Positions 1 through 4,009 of a stretch of DNA of 6,163 nucleotides are shown here, piece after piece. The stretch is from Chryseobacterium gleum. Lineage in GTDB: Bacteria; Bacteroidota; Bacteroidia; Flavobacteriales_D; Crocinitomicaceae. Position 1 is the first letter of the stretch. Every line of letters begins with the position of its first letter. Under the pieces are notes generated by a model, which had not been told where the DNA came from, did no database searches, and saw only the letters and a program-made list of their open reading frames with translations. A program made the translations under genes and the position numbers. The stretch lies in the NCBI GenBank assembly GCA_945877005.1, contig CAMCQL010000120.1, positions 1-6,163 of the forward strand, in the 5' to 3' direction.

Positions 1-603
1 CAAGAATTATTTGGTTTAAGAAAAGAAAATGAAACTTTGAGAAATATTATGAAAGGGTATGTGAAACAAATTGATTCACTCAATACATTAAATGTGAAAT
101 TGTCTTCTGATTTGGATCTAAAAACACATGAATTAACTACTACAACTAGTGAAAGAGATCAATACAAAGTTCAAGCACAGGAAAGCGCAGAACAAGTCAA
201 AAAGGGTTCTAAAATACAGTTATTTGGTGTTTCCTCAACAGGTTTAAGATTAAAATTGAATAATACTACTGAGCCTACAACGAAATCTAGAAATTGCATT
301 CAAATGAAGTCTTCATTTACTGTTGCAAGTAATCCTTTAACAAAATCAGGTAGAAAAGTGATTTACATGCAAATTACTGCCCCGGATGGAAATGTCCTTC
401 AAGGAAAAGAAAATTTCATTGTTTCTACAGAATTGGGATCCGTTGCTTATTCTGATAGAAAAGAAATCGATTACAACAATGAAAATTTAGATGTTGTTAT
501 CTATTACGATGTAAAAGAGGGTGAGGCTACGAAAGGAAACTACAAAGTGAAAATGTTCTGCGAAGGTCAGTTAATTGGTTCAGATAGCTTTACTTTGAAA
601 TAA
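1..603 (+). CDS. Coiled-coil protein with C-terminal beta-rich domain, 5'-truncated by the window edge
   Basis: Frame 1 is open from the first base to the TAA at 601-603 (200 codons), so the gene starts upstream. The TTG at 37 and ATG at 49 are internal, because the codons before them (QELFGLRKENETLR) continue the same coiled coil. Window residues 1 to about 68 are heptad-like and rich in Leu, Lys, Glu and Gln. From about residue 69 a Thr/Lys-rich, probably beta-sandwich domain begins. It contains TGLRLKLNNTTEP (from residue 80), Y-M-Q-I-TAPDGNVLQG and the ending GSDSFTLK. Its two cysteines (99 and 187) could form a disulfide if the protein is exported. I recall similar Bacteroidota proteins being annotated loosely as chromosome-partitioning or hypothetical proteins. 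Nothing here shows an ATPase, so that name is not supported. Any signal peptide or membrane anchor would lie in the missing N-terminus. The gene converges on the minus-strand run ending at 761. Function unknown. Confidence 0.85.
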   Translation, partial: QELFGLRKENETLRNIMKGYVKQIDSLNTLNVKLSSDLDLKTHELTTTTSERDQYKVQAQESAEQVKKGSKIQLFGVSSTGLRLKLNNTTEPTTKSRNCIQMKSSFTVASNPLTKSGRKVIYMQITAPDGNVLQGKENFIVSTELGSVAYSDRKEIDYNNENLDVVIYYDVKEGEATKGNYKVKMFCEGQLIGSDSFTLK

Positions 604-760
604 AGAAGTTCACTAATTGCTTAATCTTTAGGTTAGGGGTGTAATTTCAAAATAGAGTCGTTCCATTTTAATTAGTGCACTATAAAAAGTTCGTTTATTT
701 TTTATTCCGCCGAGTAGGAATTGTATTCCTGCTCTTCCCCCACTTACAATAAATATCAAC
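604..760. other. Convergent intergenic region
   Basis: These 157 bases separate the stop of the plus-strand coiled-coil gene from the stop of the minus-strand DUF4296 gene, so both transcripts should end here. The clearest structure is the hairpin at 712-734. A weaker inverted repeat pairs CACTAATT (611-618) with AATTAGTG (670-677) across 51 bases. No convincing gene, tRNA or promoter is visible. The bases around the hairpin (CCGCC before it, CCCCCAC after it) are more GC-rich than the rest of the spacer. Confidence 0.7.
712..734. terminator. Hairpin between convergent genes, possible terminator
   Basis: GAGTAGGAAT (712-721) pairs with ATTCCTGCTC (725-734) around TGT. That gives ten pairs with one G-U wobble in plus-strand RNA; in minus-strand RNA the same position is a C-A mismatch. 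The position between two converging genes suits a terminator. Neither side carries the T-run of a classical intrinsic terminator: TTCCCCC follows on the plus strand and GGCGGAATAAAAAAT on the minus strand. The structure is certain from the sequence; the terminator role is inference. It could instead be a dispersed hairpin repeat. Confidence 0.4.
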
Positions 761-1114
761 TCATTCCCTGTCCTTGTTGATTAAGACTCCAAGCTCTGTT
801 TTTATTGATTCGTTAATTTCTAAGAATTTTTCAGCATTCATTGCATAATAATCATATGATTGCTGGTAGGTTTTACGATTTATGTTTTTGGATGCTAAAA
901 AATAATCGCTATTTACCAGTATCATTGAATCTGCTTTTAATCCAGATTCTGCAGTGATCCGAGCTGTTGCTTCTATTAAAAGTAATTCTTTATAGGTGTC
1001 GATGAATTTATCTTCATCGAGGAGTTGTTTAGGTGCATTTTCAATGTATACCTTAGAATTGCTTTCGCAACCTATACAAGATAAAATGAATATCGAAATA
1101 AAAATATATTTCAT
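761..1114 (-). CDS. DUF4296-type small lipoprotein
   Basis: 117 residues, ATG at 1114-1112, TGA at 763-761. The N-terminus MKYIFISIFILSCIGCESN is a short lipoprotein signal: a hydrophobic run of about 12 residues, then Cys13 and Cys16. Cys16 (after Gly15) is the likelier lipidated residue, but Cys13 (I-L-S-C) also fits. The mature part has LLDEDKFIDTYKELLLIEA (residues 31-49) and a QSYDYY motif (85-90) followed by a predicted amphipathic helix. This matches my recollection of DUF4296, a Bacteroidota family of unknown function that often lies next to dihydroorotase. It should be anchored in the cell envelope. The residues after the Cys (ESNSK) do not make a strong acidic surface-export signal, so a periplasm-facing location is more likely. 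It is the last gene of the run, starting 8 nt after the pyrC stop, which implies co-transcription. No biochemical role can be read from the sequence. Confidence 0.85.
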   Translation of the reverse strand: MKYIFISIFILSCIGCESNSKVYIENAPKQLLDEDKFIDTYKELLLIEATARITAESGLKADSMILVNSDYFLASKNINRKTYQQSYDYYAMNAEKFLEINESIKTELGVLINKDRE

Positions 1115-1122
1115 GGTAGTAG

Positions 1123-2457
1123 TTACCTTGAAAATGTGAGTCTTTTTCCTGAAAGATCTGAAACAATTTTACCATCGTTATAGACTAAGTTACCATTGAC
1201 AAATGTTTTCTCTATTGAATTTGAAAACGTTACACCTTCAAAAGGAGACCATTTGCAAGCGTAGAGAAGATTGTCTTTTGAAACTTTTGTTGTTGTTTTA
1301 GGATCGATAACCACTAAATCTGCAAAATATCCTTCTCTGATGAATCCTCGTTCTTCAATTTGAAAACAAACAGCAGGTGCATGAGCCATTTTTTCAACTA
1401 CTTTTTCTATAGAAAGTTGACCTTCTTGAACTTTTTCTAAAAGGGCTAACAATGCATGTTGAACCAAAGGCCCACCTGATGGCGCTGTTAGGTAGGAGTT
1501 GTTTTTTTCCTCCAATGTGTGCGGTGCATGATCTGTCGCAATAATGTCAATTCGGTTATCTAAGAGCCCCTCCCAAATACCAGCTCGATCACTTGCTGTT
1601 TTTACAGCTGGATTCCATTTAATGAAGTTTCCTTTAATACTATAATCTGCATCTGAAAACCAAAGGTGGTGAACACATGCTTCTGCAGTTATCCTTTTTT
1701 CTTTTAAAGGGATTGTATTATCGAATAAAGCAACTTCTTTTGCAGTTGAAATGTGCAAGATATGAAGACGCGTATTGTATTTTTTAGCAAGATTAATTGC
1801 AAATGAGGAAGACAAATAACATGCTTCTTCAGATCGGATGAGTGGATGTGCTTCTATCGGAATGTTTTCGCCATACTTCTCTTTGTAGGAAGCTAAATTT
1901 TTTCTTACTGTTGCTTCATCTTCACAATGGGTCGCAATCAATAATGGAACTTTTGAAAACAAGTTTGTAAGCGCTTTCTCATTGTCCACAAGCATATTTC
2001 CAGTGGAAGAGCCCATGAAGATTTTTATTCCACAAACATCTTTTTCGTTTGTTTTAAGGACTTCCTCAATGTTATCGTTAGAAGCCCCCATGAAAAATGA
2101 GTAATTTGCAATGGAAGTTTTAGCTCCTATTTGATATTTGTCTGCGAGTAATTCTTGGGTGAGTGCGTTTGGTACAGTATTTGGCATTTCCATGAAAGAA
2201 GTAATACCTCCGGCAACTGCAGCACGTGATTCGCTATAAATAGTTCCTTTATGAGTGAGGCCTGGCTCTCTGAAATGTACTTGATCATCAATGCATCCAG
2301 GAAGAATAATTTTCCCGGAAACATCGATTACATTCACAGTGGTATCAGGCGTGATTGAATCTTCTATTTTTTGAATTTTACCTTCATGAATTAAGATATC
2401 TTTGTAAGAAGTAATACCTTCATTGACAATTTTACCTCCCTTTAATAATGTTTTCAT
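1123..2457 (-). CDS. pyrC: Dihydroorotase (pyrimidine biosynthesis)
   Basis: 444 residues from the ATG at 2457-2455 to the TAA at 1125-1123. An in-frame TTG at 2475 would add six residues, but the ATG gives the family-like start MKTLLKGGKIVNEG. The enzyme catalyses reversible cyclisation of N-carbamoyl-aspartate to dihydroorotate, step three of UMP synthesis, in the cytoplasm. It is an amidohydrolase with an N-terminal small beta domain, then a metal-dependent TIM barrel. Visible motifs are PGCIDDQVHFREPG (53-66), MPNT (91-94) for substrate binding, GIKIFMGSSTGNML (143-156) with Lys145 as probable carboxylated bridging lysine, THCED (176-180) with metal ligand His177, LHILHIST with His235, and ATDHAPH (307-313) with catalytic Asp309. 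WSPFEG (403-408) lies in the C-terminal return to the small domain. The usual HxH near the start reads Gln59-Val-His61, which I believe is common in Bacteroidota. Length and motifs indicate an intact class I-type enzyme rather than allantoinase or hydantoinase. The gap after the upstream GT2 gene is 35 nt. Confidence 0.95.
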   Translation of the reverse strand: MKTLLKGGKIVNEGITSYKDILIHEGKIQKIEDSITPDTTVNVIDVSGKIILPGCIDDQVHFREPGLTHKGTIYSESRAAVAGGITSFMEMPNTVPNALTQELLADKYQIGAKTSIANYSFFMGASNDNIEEVLKTNEKDVCGIKIFMGSSTGNMLVDNEKALTNLFSKVPLLIATHCEDEATVRKNLASYKEKYGENIPIEAHPLIRSEEACYLSSSFAINLAKKYNTRLHILHISTAKEVALFDNTIPLKEKRITAEACVHHLWFSDADYSIKGNFIKWNPAVKTASDRAGIWEGLLDNRIDIIATDHAPHTLEEKNNSYLTAPSGGPLVQHALLALLEKVQEGQLSIEKVVEKMAHAPAVCFQIEERGFIREGYFADLVVIDPKTTTKVSKDNLLYACKWSPFEGVTFSNSIEKTFVNGNLVYNDGKIVSDLSGKRLTFSR

Positions 2458-2492
2458 AATAGAAATCAAATACAATAAATTTAAATCAACGT

Positions 2493-3203
2493 TTATTTAA
2501 GACTCCTCATTTTCCAAACGCCAAGAATTGCTTCTTTAAATATGTCAGCATTCATTTTAGAGGTTCCAAATTCTCTATCAATGAATGTAATAGGCACTTC
2601 TACTAATTTAAATCCTTTTCTTAGAGCGATGAATTTCATAAAAATTTGAAATGCATAACCTCGAAAAGGTATGTTGTCTAAATTGATAGCTCTTAATACA
2701 CTGTTGTGGTAGCATTTAAATCCAGCAGTTGTGTCTTTGATCGAGATGAAAAGCACCATTCTTACGTAGACAGACGCGAAGTAAGACATCAGTATTCTAC
2801 CAATTGGCCAATTTTCAGTTTTACCACCCTTGCAATACCTGGAACCTATGCTGAGTTGATGTTTTCCGTCTTTTAAAGCATTTTCAAGTCGAATTAAATC
2901 GTTCGGATTATGGGAAAAATCACAATCCATTTCAAAAATGTAGGTGTAATTGTTTTTTAATCCCCATTTAAATCCTAGAATATAAGCAGTTCCTAAACCT
3001 AATTTCCCCGACCTTTCTTCTAGAAATAGACGATTAGGATAGATTGTTTGAAGCTCTTTGACTTTATTGGCGGTTCCATCAGGGGAACCATCGTCAACAA
3101 TTAAAACATGAAAATCTTCCTTAAAATCAAGAACGGTACGTACCATTCGATCGATGTTCTCAATTTCGTTATAAGTAGGGATAATAACAATGCTTCTTGG
3201 CAT
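2493..3203 (-). CDS. Polyprenol-phosphate mannosyltransferase-like GT2 glycosyltransferase
   Basis: 236 residues, ATG at 3203-3201, TAA at 2495-2493. This is a single GT-A fold glycosyltransferase of family 2, of the dolichol/polyprenol monophosphomannose synthase (Dpm1/Ppm1) type. Visible motifs are PTYNE (9-13) and VDDGSPDGT (36-44) for nucleotide-sugar binding, RSGKLGLGTAY (64-74), EMDCDFSH (91-98) with the metal-binding D93-x-D95, GSRY (120-123), DTTAGFKCY (157-165) and ITFIDREFGTSKM (205-217). The expected reaction moves a sugar, probably mannose from GDP-mannose, onto undecaprenyl phosphate at the cytoplasmic membrane face, supplying a donor for periplasmic glycosylation. There is no C-terminal GtrA-like or multi-span membrane domain, so it is the short soluble/peripheral form. 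The hydrophobic stretch around 139-155 may touch the membrane. It starts 4 nt after the DUF5606 stop, which suggests tight co-transcription. The sugar specificity is family inference; glucose or another sugar is possible. Confidence 0.9.
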   Translation of the reverse strand: MPRSIVIIPTYNEIENIDRMVRTVLDFKEDFHVLIVDDGSPDGTANKVKELQTIYPNRLFLEERSGKLGLGTAYILGFKWGLKNNYTYIFEMDCDFSHNPNDLIRLENALKDGKHQLSIGSRYCKGGKTENWPIGRILMSYFASVYVRMVLFISIKDTTAGFKCYHNSVLRAINLDNIPFRGYAFQIFMKFIALRKGFKLVEVPITFIDREFGTSKMNADIFKEAILGVWKMRSLK

Positions 3204-3207
3204 ATAG

Positions 3208-3693
3208 CTATTCAGTTACTTTTTCAGTTTTTTTTGCGCGTGGTTTTTTTGTTTTTTCAATAGTCTTAACTTCAGTTTCAGTAGTTTGTTCAACTTCTTC
3301 CACGATAGAAGGTTTTACTAATAAGCCAACGTTTTGTAATTGGTTATACCATTGAAATATTTTCTTAATATCTGAAAAATAAACACGTTCTTTATCGTAA
3401 TTTGGAACAATTTCTTCAAAAAAAGATTCTAATTTTTTTTTGTCTTCTTTGTGAGATAAAGTTGATTCGTAATTTGATTTTTCAGCAATTAATCCAAGTA
3501 ATTCTAAAAGTGGAACATCATTTTCGTAGGTGTAAACACTAATATCTTCTAAAGCAGATATTTTATCTGAAGTATAAGCAGGGGTTATTTTATCTGAATC
3601 AAGAGCTTGAACAAATAAATTGTTTTTTCCTTGTTTAACTACTTTGTATAATCCTGGCTTTCCAGAGATTGCAATTATTCCAGCTAAATTCAT
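3208..3693 (-). CDS. DUF5606-type conserved protein with lysine-rich tail
   Basis: 161 residues, ATG at 3693-3691, TAG at 3210-3208. The conserved part covers about residues 1-126: ISGKPGLYKV (9-18), SALEDISVYTY (46-56), EEIVPNYDKERVYFSDIKK (93-111) and QWYNQLQNVGLL (114-125). These match my recollection of DUF5606, a small Bacteroidota family of unknown function. The N-terminal 60 residues look like a small beta-barrel-like domain and the rest is helical. There is no signal peptide or membrane segment, so it is probably cytoplasmic. Residues about 131-161 form a low-complexity tail that is first rich in Glu/Thr and then in Lys (KTKKPRAKKTEK), probably disordered and possibly nucleic-acid binding. 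The A/T-rich leader upstream has no Shine-Dalgarno sequence, as is usual in this phylum. It is the first gene of the four-gene run and overlaps nothing. Confidence 0.85.
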   Translation of the reverse strand: MNLAGIIAISGKPGLYKVVKQGKNNLFVQALDSDKITPAYTSDKISALEDISVYTYENDVPLLELLGLIAEKSNYESTLSHKEDKKKLESFFEEIVPNYDKERVYFSDIKKIFQWYNQLQNVGLLVKPSIVEEVEQTTETEVKTIEKTKKPRAKKTEKVTE

Positions 3694-3784
3694 TTTTAAA
3701 ATTTAATGTTATTTTTCAAAAATACGTAAATAAACTTATTTGTATGTAGGATTAAATGATTTTTTATTGATTGGTAATAAATCC
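3694..3784 (-). other. AT-rich spacer between protease gene and DUF5606 gene
   Basis: This 91-base spacer lies downstream of the protease stop and upstream of the DUF5606 start, both on the minus strand. It is very AT-rich. On the minus strand GGATT and AATCC flank a 26-base AT-rich stretch (about 3750-3785), a weak five-pair stem, so no convincing protease terminator is seen. The A-rich stretch next to the ATG is a typical Bacteroidota leader. Confidence 0.55.
3717..3724 (-). promoter_or_regulatory. Candidate -7 promoter element for the four-gene run
   Basis: On the minus strand the sequence reads TATTTTTG, matching the Bacteroidota -7 consensus TAnnTTTG. It lies 23 nt before the DUF5606 ATG, which would give a short leader of about 15 nt. 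The upstream -33 TTG at the expected spacing is absent, and in such AT-rich DNA the match could be chance. The protease gene could also read through. Confidence 0.25.
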
Positions 3785-4009
3785 TCATTCTTTTATTACT
3801 TTAGTTCTAAATATGTTGTTATTACTTACAATTTCTAATATGAATACACCAACAGGTAAATCAGCTGTTTGAATAGTTTCAGCATTCATTCGGTTTAAAT
3901 TTATTTTTTTGCCAGTAATTGTATATAAAATTAGTTCATCATTTTCTTTAGCCCCTTTTACATGTAGGTAAACATAGTCCGTATTCATTGGGTTAGGAAA
4001 GATGGAATA
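3785..4009 (-). other. Type IX secretion C-terminal sorting domain (within the protease)
   Basis: The last 74 residues begin YSIFPNPMNTDYVYLHV, then have LILYTITGKKI, a DLPVGVFILEI strand and the basic ending FRTKVIKE. This is the usual order of a type A (Por secretion tail) domain: FPNP, a central beta strand followed by G-K, then L-P-x-G-x-F/Y. It directs outer-membrane passage, and in this family it is normally removed by PorU with attachment of the mature protein to A-LPS. It implies that the host encodes a T9SS, which lies outside the window. Confidence 0.92.

Larger units (their letters stand above)
761..3693 (-). other. Probable four-gene operon: DUF5606, GT2, pyrC, DUF4296
   Basis: Four genes on one strand are separated by 4, 35 and 8 nt, with no strong terminator between them. 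The only sizeable upstream gap is the 91-nt spacer at 3694-3784, and the 3' end faces the convergent gene across the hairpin at 712-734. I recall the GT2-dihydroorotase-DUF4296 order as recurrent in Flavobacteriia. The 35-nt gap before pyrC could allow a separate start of transcription, but I see no good -33/-7 pair there. Confidence 0.7.

Noticed and set aside
601..630. TAAAGA / TCTTTA stem right after the coiled-coil gene
   Set aside because: Six weak pairs with an 18-base loop and no T-run; too unstable to call a terminator.
611..677. Inverted repeat CACTAATT / AATTAGTG flanking 51 bases
   Set aside because: Eight AT-rich pairs across a long loop are expected by chance here; no transposase or target duplication is present to suggest a mobile element.
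628..780. Minus-strand open frame of about 50 codons across the hairpin region, reading SGGRAGIQFLLGG
   Set aside because: It overlaps the end of the DUF4296 gene, has no sensible start codon and no known domain. The hairpin structure explains this stretch better.
2127..2324. 65-codon minus-strand open frame inside pyrC
   Set aside because: It lies wholly within the well-supported dihydroorotase gene in another frame and has no recognisable motif.
3728..3741. AT palindrome AAATAA-AC-TTATTT upstream of the DUF5606 gene
   Set aside because: Only A-T pairs and a two-base loop in very AT-rich DNA; not convincing as an operator.
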